From NCBI GenBank assembly GCA_946481265.1, contig CAMLNE010000101.1, forward strand, positions 1 through 11,794: a stretch of DNA of 11,794 nucleotides, written 5' to 3'. Made by a program: the position numbers and the translations under genes. Of this stretch, positions 1 through 6,330 are shown one piece after another. Source of the DNA: an uncultured Panacagrimonas sp. (GTDB lineage Bacteria; Pseudomonadota; Gammaproteobacteria; Nevskiales; Nevskiaceae). The notes under the pieces are model-generated. The model was not told the origin of the DNA. It saw nothing but the letters and a program-made list of their open reading frames with translations, and did not search any database. Every line of letters starts with the position of its first letter. The first letter of the stretch is position 1.

Positions 1-2
1 CG

Positions 3-641
3 CAGGGCCAGACCGACCCCCGCCTGCGCCGCACGCTCGACGCCATGCTCGCCCGTCCGGTGCGTCGCCTCGTCTACGTTTCGACCTCCGGCGTCTACGG
101 CGACTGCGCAGGACGCTGGATCGACGAGGACGAGCCCCTCAAACCCCGAACCGACCGGGCGCGGCGGCGGCTGGACGCGGAAGGCGCACTGGCCGGGTTC
201 GCGCTCGCCACCGGCTGCCAGACCGTGATCCTGCGCGTACCCGGAATCTATGGACCCGGACGGCTGCCCCTCGAACGGCTGCGCAGTGCGGCGCCGGTGA
301 TCCACGAGCCGGAGTCGCCGTGGTCGAACCGCATCCATGTCGAGGACCTTGCCCAGGCCGCGCTGGCGGCGATGGCACGAGGAAGGGCCGGCGCCGCGTA
401 CAACGTGTCCGACGGCAACCCAAGCAGCATGAGCGACTATTTCCTGCGCTGTGCACGCCTGCTGGGTTTGCCCGAACCGCCACGCATCACGCTGCAGGAG
501 GCGCGCAGCCGGCTGACGCCGGCGATGCTGTCCTTCCTAGACGAGTCCAAGCGCCTGCTCACGACCCGCATGCGCGAGGAGCTCGGCGTCAGGCTGCGCT
601 TTCCGGATCTGGACGCGGGCCTGCGCGCCTGCCTGGCCTGA
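3..641 (+). CDS. Atypical NAD(P)-binding SDR, YeeZ-like, 5'-truncated
   Basis: This is the C-terminal part of a Rossmann-fold short-chain dehydrogenase/reductase-type protein. The reading frame is open to the left edge, so the true start and the N-terminal nucleotide-binding glycine motif lie outside the window; ATG 45 is internal, because residues typical of the family precede it. Visible are the strand-loop YVSTSGVYGD (encoded near 75-104), the WIDEDEP segment, VILRVPGIYGPGR, and the later IHVEDLAQAALAAM stretch, all in extended-SDR order. Where the catalytic YxxxK normally sits, after the proline-rich turn, the protein reads RARRRLDAE, with no Tyr or Lys. That and the TSxVYGD...W.DE pattern recall Escherichia coli YeeZ, an atypical SDR of unknown reaction. 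It may bind a dinucleotide without classical SDR chemistry. Substrate unknown. The stop is followed by 162 bp before mscL with no clear terminator. Confidence 0.85.
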   Translation, partial: QGQTDPRLRRTLDAMLARPVRRLVYVSTSGVYGDCAGRWIDEDEPLKPRTDRARRRLDAEGALAGFALATGCQTVILRVPGIYGPGRLPLERLRSAAPVIHEPESPWSNRIHVEDLAQAALAAMARGRAGAAYNVSDGNPSSMSDYFLRCARLLGLPEPPRITLQEARSRLTPAMLSFLDESKRLLTTRMREELGVRLRFPDLDAGLRACLA

Positions 642-755
642 CCCGCGGAGCCTGCACCGCGCCGGTCTGAACGAGGTGCCAGCACAAGGCGCAAGCCGCG
701 CGCAGCCAGTGCCCGGCTTCCGCAATCGTCTGGCCGAGCGATTGGAAATGCAGTC

Positions 756-761
756 TAGAAT
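756..761 (+). promoter_or_regulatory. Candidate -10 element of mscL
   Basis: TAGAAT matches the sigma-70 -10 consensus at five of six positions and lies 42 bp before the mscL start. No good -35 hexamer is seen at 16-18 bp. If used, transcription would begin near 768, so the transcript would open with the hairpin at 771-785. This is based on the sequence match alone. Confidence 0.35.
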
Positions 762-770
762 CCGCCCGAT

Positions 771-785
771 CGGCCCGCCGGGCCG
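771..785 (+). other. Inverted repeat in the mscL leader
   Basis: CGGCCC-GCC-GGGCCG forms a perfect 6-bp stem with a 3-nt loop, ending 5 nt before the purine-rich ribosome-binding site GGGAGAG (791-797) of mscL. It could protect the transcript's 5' end or tune access to the ribosome site, or it may simply reflect high GC. No regulator is known to me for this site. Confidence 0.35.
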
Positions 786-803
786 CACTTGGGAGAGCCC
801 CGG

Positions 804-1205
804 ATGAGCATGGTGCAGGAGTTCAAGCAGTTCGCGATGCGCGGCAACGTGGTCGATCTTGCGGTCGGCGTGATCATCGGGGCAGCCTTCGGCAAGATCG
901 TGTCCTCGCTGGTCGCTGATGTGGTGATGCCGGTACTGGGCATGATCGTCGGCGGTATCGATTTTTCCGACATGGCCATCACGCTCAAGGCGGCCGAGGG
1001 CGAGACGCCCGCCGTCCTGCTCAGCTACGGCAAGCTGGTGCAGGCCACCTTCGATTTCATGATCGTCGCCTTCGCGATCTTCATGGTCGTCAAGGGCATC
1101 AATCGCATGAAGAAGGCCGAAGAGGCCGCCCCTCCGCCGCCGCCGCCCGGCCCGAGCAACGAGGAAGTACTGCTGGCCGAAATCCGCGACCTGCTCAAGA
1201 AGTAG
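804..1205 (+). CDS. mscL: Large-conductance mechanosensitive channel MscL
   Basis: MscL is a homopentameric inner-membrane channel that opens under membrane tension and releases solutes during hypo-osmotic shock. The 133-residue product begins [18 protein letters not shown], in register with the E. coli protein. The N-terminal amphipathic helix is residues 1-14. TM1 (about 15-45) carries pore residues L19, G22 and V23 and a [18 protein letters not shown] stretch; the periplasmic loop is about 46-73; TM2 is about 74-100. A polyproline linker (six Pro near 114-119) leads to the C-terminal bundle helix ending [16 protein letters not shown] 804 was preferred over TTG 789 (upstream in frame) and ATG 810 because GGGAGAG sits 6 nt before it and it aligns with the known N terminus. 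The gene looks monocistronic, with its own -10 candidate and a terminator-like hairpin. Confidence 0.97.
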   Translation: MSMVQEFKQFAMRGNVVDLAVGVIIGAAFGKIVSSLVADVVMPVLGMIVGGIDFSDMAITLKAAEGETPAVLLSYGKLVQATFDFMIVAFAIFMVVKGINRMKKAEEAAPPPPPPGPSNEEVLLAEIRDLLKK

Positions 1206-1217
1206 ATCCGCTGCCCG

Positions 1218-1244
1218 GGAAGGCGCGCCAGCTGCGCGCCTTCC
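1218..1244 (+). terminator. Hairpin terminator after mscL
   Basis: A perfect 11-bp inverted repeat, GGAAGGCGCGC (1218-1228) and GCGCGCCTTCC (1234-1244) around loop CAGCT, starts 12 nt after the mscL stop. The downstream tract (TTGCCGCCTTG) is only weakly T-rich, so it may end transcription inefficiently, or mainly protect the mscL 3' end. Confidence 0.65.
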
Positions 1245-1297
1245 TTGCCGCCTTGCCACCGACGTCCGGCCCTCGCCGGGCGGCGGCCTGCCTGGCC

Positions 1298-1327
1298 GGC
1301 GTCTTCGCCGACGCCTTCCGCTAAACT
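1298..1327 (+). promoter_or_regulatory. Candidate promoter region of the pnt operon
   Basis: TAAACT at 1322-1327 is a -10-like hexamer (four of six), about 70 bp before pntAA. A 6-bp inverted repeat with a 6-nt loop, GGCGTC-TTCGCC-GACGCC (1298-1315), occupies the expected -35 region, where no consensus -35 hexamer is seen. The inverted repeat could be an operator or the remains of mscL termination signals. Low confidence; no mapped start site supports it. Confidence 0.25.
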
Positions 1328-1396
1328 TGCGCCCCCCCGGCGTCGCGCGCCGAGGGACGTCCACTATTCGAATCACCCCGGGAAGGGAGTCCTCGC

Positions 1397-2521
1397 ATGC
1401 CGGTCAAGATTGCCGTGCTCAAGGAAACCGCGCCGCGCGAGAAGCGTGTGGCGCTGGTACCTGCTGTTGCCGACAAGCTCAACAAGCTCGGCGCCGAGAT
1501 TTACATGCAGTCCGGTGCCGGCCTGGCCGTGAAGCTGGCCGACGGTGCCTACAAGGATGTGCACTTCGCGGCCAACCCGCAGGGCCTGGTGACGGACGCC
1601 GACATCGTGCTGGCGGTGCAGCCGCCGCCGATGGAGGTGGTCGACTCCATGAAGGAAGGCTCGATCCTGATTTCCTTCGTCTACGCGCACAAGGAAACGG
1701 CGCTCGCCGCCAGGCTGCGTGATCGCAAGATCACCTGCTTCGCGATGGAACTGGTGCCGCGCATCACGCGCGCCCAGGCGATGGACGCGCTGTCCTCGCA
1801 GGCTGCGCTTGCGGGCTACTACGCGGCGCTGCTGGGCTCGACCCAGCTCGCGCGGATCCTGCCCATGATGACCACCGCCGTCGGCTCGATCCGACCGGCC
1901 AAGTGCCTGGTGATGGGCCTGGGCGTGGCCGGCCTGCAGGCGCTGGCCACCGCGCGCCGGCTCGGTGCGATGACCGAGGGCTACGACGTGCGCCCGGAAA
2001 CCAAGGAGCAGGCCGAGTCGCTGGGCGCAAAGTTCGTCGACACCGGCGTCGACGCGCGCGGCCAGGGCGGCTATGCACGCGAACTGACCGCCGAGGAGAA
2101 GGACAAGATCGCCGCGGTCGTCACCAAGCACATCCAGGCGGCGGACCTGATCATCACCACGGCGGCGATTCCCGGCCGCCCCTCGCCCAAGCTGATCAGC
2201 AAGGCGCAGGTCGACGGCATGAAGGCCGGCAGCGTGATCGTCGATCTCGCCGCCGAGGGCGGCGGCAACTGCGAGCTGACGAAGCCGGGCGAAACCGTGC
2301 AGGTCGGCCAGGTGACGATCGTCGCGCCGCTGAACGTGCCGAGCCTGCTCGGCGAGCACGCCAGCGAGCTGTACTCGAAGAACCAGTTCAACCTGATCGA
2401 GCTGTTCCTGAAGGACAAGGCGATCGCCATCGACTGGGAAGACGAGGTGCTCGCAAAAAGCTGCTTGACGCACGCCGGCGAGATCAAGAACGAGATGGCC
2501 AAGAAGGCCGTCGAAGGCTGA
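1397..2521 (+). CDS. pntAA: Proton-translocating NAD(P)+ transhydrogenase, subunit alpha part 1 (NAD(H)-binding domain I)
   Basis: This 374-residue soluble subunit is domain I of the transhydrogenase that transfers hydride between NADH and NADP+, coupled to proton entry across the inner membrane, which usually serves to make NADPH. It opens MPVKIAVLKETAPREKRVAL, typical of the alanine dehydrogenase/PNT N-terminal fold. The Rossmann motif is G174-L-G176-V-A-G179, followed by the YDVRPETKEQAESLGAKF segment. The mobile RQD loop, in PRITRAQAMD, is R122, Q127 and D130, with the same spacing as R127, Q132 and D135 in Rhodospirillum rubrum domain I. No membrane segments are present, as in split PntAA proteins; in E. 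coli, domain I is fused to membrane helices. The start ATG follows AAGGGAG (about 1382-1388). The gene is first in a three-gene operon, 14 bp before pntAB. Confidence 0.96.
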   Translation: MPVKIAVLKETAPREKRVALVPAVADKLNKLGAEIYMQSGAGLAVKLADGAYKDVHFAANPQGLVTDADIVLAVQPPPMEVVDSMKEGSILISFVYAHKETALAARLRDRKITCFAMELVPRITRAQAMDALSSQAALAGYYAALLGSTQLARILPMMTTAVGSIRPAKCLVMGLGVAGLQALATARRLGAMTEGYDVRPETKEQAESLGAKFVDTGVDARGQGGYARELTAEEKDKIAAVVTKHIQAADLIITTAAIPGRPSPKLISKAQVDGMKAGSVIVDLAAEGGGNCELTKPGETVQVGQVTIVAPLNVPSLLGEHASELYSKNQFNLIELFLKDKAIAIDWEDEVLAKSCLTHAGEIKNEMAKKAVEG

Positions 2522-2535
2522 GGGAGGAAATCGAA

Positions 2536-2844
2536 ATGGAAGCGCAAACCGTCCTGACGGGCTTCGTCGCCCTGTACATCTTCATGCTCGCCGCCTTCAC
2601 CGGCTACGAGATCATCGGCCGCGTGCCGTCGATCCTGCATACGCCGCTGATGTCGGGGTCCAACTTCGTGCACGGCATCGTCGTGGTCGGCGCGATCTAC
2701 GCGACGCTCAATGCCACCTCGGTGCTCGAGCAGGCGATCGGGTTCTTCGGCGTGCTGCTGGGCGCCGGCAACGCGGCCGGCGGCTATGTCGTGACCGAGC
2801 GCATGCTCGAGATGTTCAAGCCCTCGGACAAGAAGAAGACGTGA
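2536..2844 (+). CDS. pntAB: NAD(P)+ transhydrogenase subunit alpha part 2 (membrane domain II, PntAB)
   Basis: This 102-residue membrane subunit supplies the first part of the proton-conducting domain II. The sequence starts MEAQTVLTGFVALYIFMLA and holds three hydrophobic helices, roughly residues 8-27, 42-60 and 67-88. The conserved GYEIIGRVPSILHTPLMSG loop follows helix 1. The C terminus is a short charged tail, KPSDKKKT. In E. coli this segment is fused to the C terminus of PntA; a separate gene is the R. rubrum-type arrangement. The start is decided by a very strong ribosome-binding site, AGGGAGGAAA (2521-2530), whose first base is the last base of the pntAA stop codon, which suggests tight coupling. 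A longer in-frame extension upstream overlaps pntAA and has no support. Confidence 0.95.
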   Translation: MEAQTVLTGFVALYIFMLAAFTGYEIIGRVPSILHTPLMSGSNFVHGIVVVGAIYATLNATSVLEQAIGFFGVLLGAGNAAGGYVVTERMLEMFKPSDKKKT

Positions 2845-2858
2845 ATCGGGGGCGGAGA

Positions 2859-2885
2859 AGCGGGAATCGTCGGCTGACGCCCGCT
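2859..2885 (+). repeat. Hairpin between pntAB and pntB
   Basis: AGCGGG (2859-2864) pairs with CCCGCT (2880-2885), and inside it CGTC (2868-2871) pairs with GACG (2876-2879) around loop GGCT. The result is a 10-bp interrupted stem with a 3-nt bulge. No T-run follows, so it does not look like a full terminator. It sits in the same gap as the heptamer repeat and contains one inverted copy of the repeat core (CGGGAATCG, 2861-2869), so the two are probably parts of one element. Confidence 0.55.
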
Positions 2886-2900
2886 CCTCGCTTCTGACGG

Positions 2901-2928
2901 TTCCCGATTCCCGATTCCCGATTCCCGG
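2901..2928 (+). repeat. TTCCCGA heptamer tandem repeat in the pntAB-pntB gap
   Basis: Three perfect copies of TTCCCGA (2901-2921) and a fourth reading TTCCCGG (2922-2928) run in tandem with a 7-bp period. CGATTCCCG therefore occurs at 2905, 2912 and 2919, and its reverse complement at 2861-2869. The array ends 7 nt before the pntB start, so it spans or abuts the ribosome-binding region (CGGAG, 2926-2930). From memory, GATTCCC/GGGAATC tandem arrays are common between genes in xanthomonad genomes; I could not search to confirm this. Confidence 0.8.
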
Positions 2929-2935
2929 AGATTCC

Positions 2936-4375
2936 ATGTCCCCCCAGTTCATCATCGACGCCAGCTTCATCGCCGCGGCGTTCCTGTTCATCTACGGCCT
3001 CAAGCGCATGTCGTCGCCGGTGACGGCGCGATCCGGCATCGTCGTCGCGGGCTGGGGCATGCTCGTGGCGGTGCTCGCCAGCTTCCTCTACACCTTCGGC
3101 GTGACCGAAGTGGCCCGGCCGCACCTGGTGTCCAACGCCCTGGTGGCCCTGGTCGCCCTGGTGCTCGGCGTGTCCTGGGCCTGGTGGAGCGGCAAGAAGG
3201 TCGCGATGACCGCGATGCCGCAGATGGTGGCCCTGTACAACGGCATGGGCGGCGGCTCGGCCGCGGCCATCGCCGCGATGGTGCTGCTGCAGGCGCCGCC
3301 GGCCGAAGGGGTCGCCGGCCATGGCGTCGTGCATTACCTGGTCACCGTCTTCGGCGGCCTGATCGGTGCGGTCTCGCTGGCCGGCTCGCTGATCGCGTGG
3401 GCCAAGCTCGACGGCCGCGTCAACGGCACCTGGCGCTACACCGGCCTGCAGGCGGTCAATGGCACCGTCATGCTCATCACGCTGGCCATCGGCGGCTACA
3501 TCATCTTCGCCGAGCACGGCCATGCGCCGGCCATGATCGTCGTCGCGTTCTTTGCCGCCGCCCTGCTCTTCGGCGTATTCATGACCATGCCCATCGGCGG
3601 CGCCGACATGCCCGTCGTGATCTCGCTGTACAACGCCTTCACCGGCCTGGCCGTCGGCATGGAAGGCTACGTTCTGCAGAACCCGGCGCTGATGATCGCG
3701 GGCATGGTGGTCGGATCGGCCGGCACCCTGCTCACGCTGCTGATGGCCAAGGCCATGAACCGCAGCGTGTCGAACGTGATCTTCTCGAACTTCGGTGCCA
3801 CCGGTGGCGAAGAACAGGGCGAGATGAAGGGCTCGATGAAGCCGGTGGACGCCGGCGATGCCGGCATCCAGATGCGCTACGCGCAGAAGGTCATCATCGC
3901 GCCGGGCTACGGCCTGGCGGTGGCGCAGGCGCAGCACAAGCTGTTCGAGTTCGTGAAACTGCTGCAGGCGGCGGACGTCGAGGTGAAGTTCGCGATCCAC
4001 CCGGTTGCGGGCCGCATGCCCGGGCACATGAACGTGCTGCTCGCCGAGGCCGGCGTGCCGTACGACATCATCTACGACATGGAAGACATCAACGCGGAGT
4101 TCAAGGAGGCCGACGTCGCCATCGTGGTCGGCGCCAACGACACCGTGAACCCGGCCGCCCGCACCAACAAGTCCTCGCCGATCTACGGCATGCCCATTCT
4201 CAACGTGGACATGGCCAAGCAGGTGTTCGTGGTCAAGCGTGGCCAGGGCAAGGGCTACTCGGGCGTGGAGAACGAGCTGTTCTTCAAGGACAACACCAAC
4301 ATGGTCTACGGCGATGCGCAGAAGGTCATGGTGTCCATGATCCAGGCGGTCAAGTCGCTCGAGGGCGGCCACTGA
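2936..4375 (+). CDS. pntB: NAD(P)+ transhydrogenase subunit beta (membrane domain II plus NADP(H)-binding domain III)
   Basis: PntB completes the proton channel and binds NADP(H). The 479-residue protein has a hydrophobic N-terminal part (about 1-280) with eight or nine predicted helices, including the TAMPQMVALYNGMGGGSAA segment typical of the family. A hydrophilic linker leads to domain III, with the NADP-binding loop GYGLAVAQAQ (from residue 324), the AIHPVAGRMPGHMNVLLAE stretch, VGANDTVNPAAR (about 398-409) and KRGQGKGYSGVENELF near 434-449. Length is close to other PntB proteins (about 460-480). ATG 2936 follows CGGAG; upstream sequence is repeat DNA, so an earlier start is unlikely. It is separated from pntAB by 91 bp that hold a hairpin and a tandem repeat, which is unusual between subunits of one complex. 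The operon ends at the terminator at 4413-4441. Confidence 0.97.
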   Translation: MSPQFIIDASFIAAAFLFIYGLKRMSSPVTARSGIVVAGWGMLVAVLASFLYTFGVTEVARPHLVSNALVALVALVLGVSWAWWSGKKVAMTAMPQMVALYNGMGGGSAAAIAAMVLLQAPPAEGVAGHGVVHYLVTVFGGLIGAVSLAGSLIAWAKLDGRVNGTWRYTGLQAVNGTVMLITLAIGGYIIFAEHGHAPAMIVVAFFAAALLFGVFMTMPIGGADMPVVISLYNAFTGLAVGMEGYVLQNPALMIAGMVVGSAGTLLTLLMAKAMNRSVSNVIFSNFGATGGEEQGEMKGSMKPVDAGDAGIQMRYAQKVIIAPGYGLAVAQAQHKLFEFVKLLQAADVEVKFAIHPVAGRMPGHMNVLLAEAGVPYDIIYDMEDINAEFKEADVAIVVGANDTVNPAARTNKSSPIYGMPILNVDMAKQVFVVKRGQGKGYSGVENELFFKDNTNMVYGDAQKVMVSMIQAVKSLEGGH

Positions 4376-4412
4376 CCGAGGGCCTGAGCGCCCGAAGCAT
4401 CGGGATTCACCG

Positions 4413-4441
4413 GCGCCCGCCTTCCCGCGGGCGCTTTTTTT
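4413..4441 (+). terminator. Rho-independent terminator of the pnt operon
   Basis: A perfect 8-bp GC stem, GCGCCCGC (4413-4420) and GCGGGCGC (4427-4434), with loop CTTCCC, is followed directly by seven T residues (4435-4441). It begins 37 nt after the pntB stop. This is a classical intrinsic terminator closing the pntAA-pntAB-pntB transcript. Confidence 0.93.
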
Positions 4442-4800
4442 GGCCTGCTCGGCATGGCCTTGGCCCGCCGGATGGCGGCGCCGGATCCGCCACGGACAAG
4501 CCCGACGCAGACAGGAGCAGGGAAGAAGAAAGGCACCGCCTGCGGCGGACGCCATTTCCATGCAAGGGTCAGGTGCATTTTCGGTCCGGTTCCCTTCGTA
4601 CCTTGCTCACCTCTTAGTTCCGCTTCACCTCTTTGGTCCTGCGCCCTGCGTCCGCTTTTTGTCCAGCACTCGACGGCCACGCCGGATCCTTTCGCGGTGA
4701 TCCGCACCGCGGCCTGGACAGAGTCCCGCCCCGATGGTGAAGAATCCTTTTTTTGCATAGGCTCCGACGTGCCTCGTTCGACCTGCCGGTGGAAGCGCCC
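4442..4800 (+). other. Gene-free stretch upstream of manC
   Basis: I see no supportable gene in these 359 bases. Contents noted: a short stem CCGCC-TGC-GGCGG (4536-4548); an inverted ATGCA/TGCAT pair flanking AGGGTCAGG (4560-4578); a 9-nt direct repeat TCACCTCTT at 4607-4615 and 4625-4633 (18-bp period); a 6-bp stem CGCGGT/ACCGCG (4693-4711); and a run of seven T (4748-4754). TGGACA at 4715-4720 with AAGAAT at 4740-4745 (19-bp spacer) is a weak promoter candidate for manC. The 4560-4660 part is less GC-rich than the flanking genes and could be the remnant of a mobile repeat, a small RNA or a manC control region. None is demonstrated. Confidence 0.5.
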
Positions 4801-6228
4801 ATGACCATTGTTCCCGTGCTGATGGCTGGCGGCTCCGGTACCCGCCTGTGGCCGCTGTCGCGCGCCTCCTATCCCAAGCAGTTCCTGCGTCTGCTCGATG
4901 ACACCAGCCTGCTGCAGGCCACCGCGCGTCGCGTCCAGGAACTCGCGGACACGACGGCGCCGCTGGTGATCGGCAACGAGAAGCACCGCTTCATCATCGC
5001 CGAGCAGTTGCAGGAGATCGGCTTCGAGCATCCCGACATCCTGCTCGAGCCGGAGGGCCGCAACACGGCACCCGTCGCCGCGGTCGCGGCCCACTACGTG
5101 GCGCAGAAGCACGGACCGGACGCGATCGTGTTCCTGATGGCGGCTGACCAGACCATCGCCGACACCGCGGCCTTCCTGGCCAGCGCCCGGCTCGCGGTCC
5201 AGGCCGCGCAGGCCGGCCGCCTGGTGAGCTTCGGCATCCAGCCGCAAGGCCCGGAGACCGGATTCGGCTACCTGCGCGTCGGCCCGCCGCTGGCCACCGT
5301 GCCCGGTGCCTTCGAAGTGTCCGGCTTCTTCGAGAAGCCCACGCTGGAACGGGCACAGACCTACCTGCAGGAAGGCGGGTACTACTGGAACGGCGGCATG
5401 TTCATGTTCCGAGCAGCGACCTTCCTCGAAGAGCTGCGCACGCTCGAGCCCGAGATGCACGCGCGCGCCGCGGAGTCCCTCGCCACCGGCATGCGTGACC
5501 TCGACTTCGTGCGGCTCGACGCGACGGCGTTCAGGGCCTGCCGCAGCGACTCCATCGACTACGCGGTGATGGAGAAGAGCCACAACATCGCGCTGGTTCC
5601 GCTCGATGCCGGCTGGGATGACGTCGGTTCATGGACCTTCCTGTCCCGGCTGCCGGCGGCGGACGCGGACGGAAACCACGTGCGGGGCAATGTCCTGCTG
5701 GAAGGCTCGCGCGACAACCTGGTGCAGTCCGGCCGGCGCCTGGTCTCGCTGCTGGGCGTCGACAACCTGGTGGTGGTGGAAAGTGACGACGCGATCCTGG
5801 TGGCCGCACGCGACCGCCTGCAGGACGTCGGGACGATCGTCAAACGCCTCCAGGCGGAAAAGCGCACCGAGGCGGACAGCCTGCCGCGCGTGGCGCGCCC
5901 CTGGGGGTACTACGAGACCATCGCGATCGAGGCGCGATTCCAGGTCAAGCGCATTCTGGTCAAGCCGGGGCACAAGCTCTCGCTGCAGATGCACCATCAC
6001 CGCGCGGAGCACTGGGTGGTCGTGCGCGGCACGGCGCGCGTCAGCTGTGGCGAAAAGGTTTTCCTGCTCACCGAGGACCAGTCGACCTACATCCCGCTGG
6101 GGACCACCCACCGCGTCGAGAACCCCGGCAAGGTTCCGCTGGAGATGATCGAGGTGCAGTCCGGTTCCTATCTAGGGGAGGACGACATCGTGCGCTTCGA
6201 CGATGTCTACGGCCGCACCGGTGGCTGA
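4801..6228 (+). CDS. manC: Bifunctional mannose-1-phosphate guanylyltransferase / mannose-6-phosphate isomerase (type II PMI-GMP)
   Basis: This cytoplasmic enzyme converts mannose-1-phosphate and GTP to GDP-mannose and, through its second domain, interconverts fructose-6-phosphate and mannose-6-phosphate. GDP-mannose feeds exopolysaccharide and LPS sugars (xanthan, for example, in Xanthomonas, where the gene is called xanB). The 475-residue protein begins MTIVPVLMAGGSGTRLWPLS, with nucleotidyl-transferase signature residues G10-G11-S-G13-T-R15 and P25-K26-Q27; the sugar-binding FFEKP motif is at 176-180. The isomerase cupin starts near RPWGYYE (366-372); metal ligands lie in QMHHHRAEHW (396-405), with a further His at 437. 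Length fits the AlgA/XanB family. ATG 4801 is preferred over TTG 4753 because the family motif starts there and GGTGGAAG lies just upstream. No other sugar-nucleotide genes are in the window. The next gene is convergent. Confidence 0.95.
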   Translation: MTIVPVLMAGGSGTRLWPLSRASYPKQFLRLLDDTSLLQATARRVQELADTTAPLVIGNEKHRFIIAEQLQEIGFEHPDILLEPEGRNTAPVAAVAAHYVAQKHGPDAIVFLMAADQTIADTAAFLASARLAVQAAQAGRLVSFGIQPQGPETGFGYLRVGPPLATVPGAFEVSGFFEKPTLERAQTYLQEGGYYWNGGMFMFRAATFLEELRTLEPEMHARAAESLATGMRDLDFVRLDATAFRACRSDSIDYAVMEKSHNIALVPLDAGWDDVGSWTFLSRLPAADADGNHVRGNVLLEGSRDNLVQSGRRLVSLLGVDNLVVVESDDAILVAARDRLQDVGTIVKRLQAEKRTEADSLPRVARPWGYYETIAIEARFQVKRILVKPGHKLSLQMHHHRAEHWVVVRGTARVSCGEKVFLLTEDQSTYIPLGTTHRVENPGKVPLEMIEVQSGSYLGEDDIVRFDDVYGRTGG

Positions 6229-6330
6229 GGGGCGGCTTCGAGCACATTGCCCCGATTTCAGGGCCGGCGTTGTGGAGGGGTGACCTCGCCGGATCGTGTT
6301 CAGGAACCGGGAGGCGGGAACGGGAGGCAG
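6229..6330. other. Convergent gap between manC and fadL
   Basis: These 102 bp separate two convergent stop codons. A weak inverted pair GGGGC (6229-6233) and GCCCC (6249-6253), and a purine-rich end with three GGG runs (6309-6325), are all I see. There is no stem with a T-run on either strand, so termination here is unexplained. Confidence 0.4.

Noticed and set aside
537..1376. Minus-strand open frame covering mscL
   Set aside because: It is antisense to mscL, rich in Arg and Gly, and shows no family motif. The plus-strand mscL match is decisive.
1397..2521. pntAA considered as alanine dehydrogenase
   Set aside because: The fold is shared, but the RQD loop spacing and the following pntAB and pntB genes identify transhydrogenase domain I.
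2901..2928. Tandem repeat considered as a small CRISPR array
   Set aside because: The unit is 7 bp with no spacers, and no cas gene is present.
2816..4561. Long open frame on the minus strand across pntB
   Set aside because: It is antisense to a well-conserved gene, its protein is low-complexity and His/Arg/Asp-rich as expected of GC-rich shadow frames, and it has no recognisable domain.
4555..4580. GGGTCAGGTGCA stretch as proof of a REP-associated transposase element
   Set aside because: Only a single partial copy is seen, with no transposase gene and no second copy in the window; the resemblance rests on memory.
4454..4804. Possible small gene in the gap before manC
   Set aside because: The frame has no ribosome-binding site, overlaps the manC start, shows no domain, and its composition looks like chance translation.
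6309..6326. G-rich tract as a G-quadruplex or terminator
   Set aside because: Only three GGG runs are present, with no T-run or strong stem; this is too weak to call.
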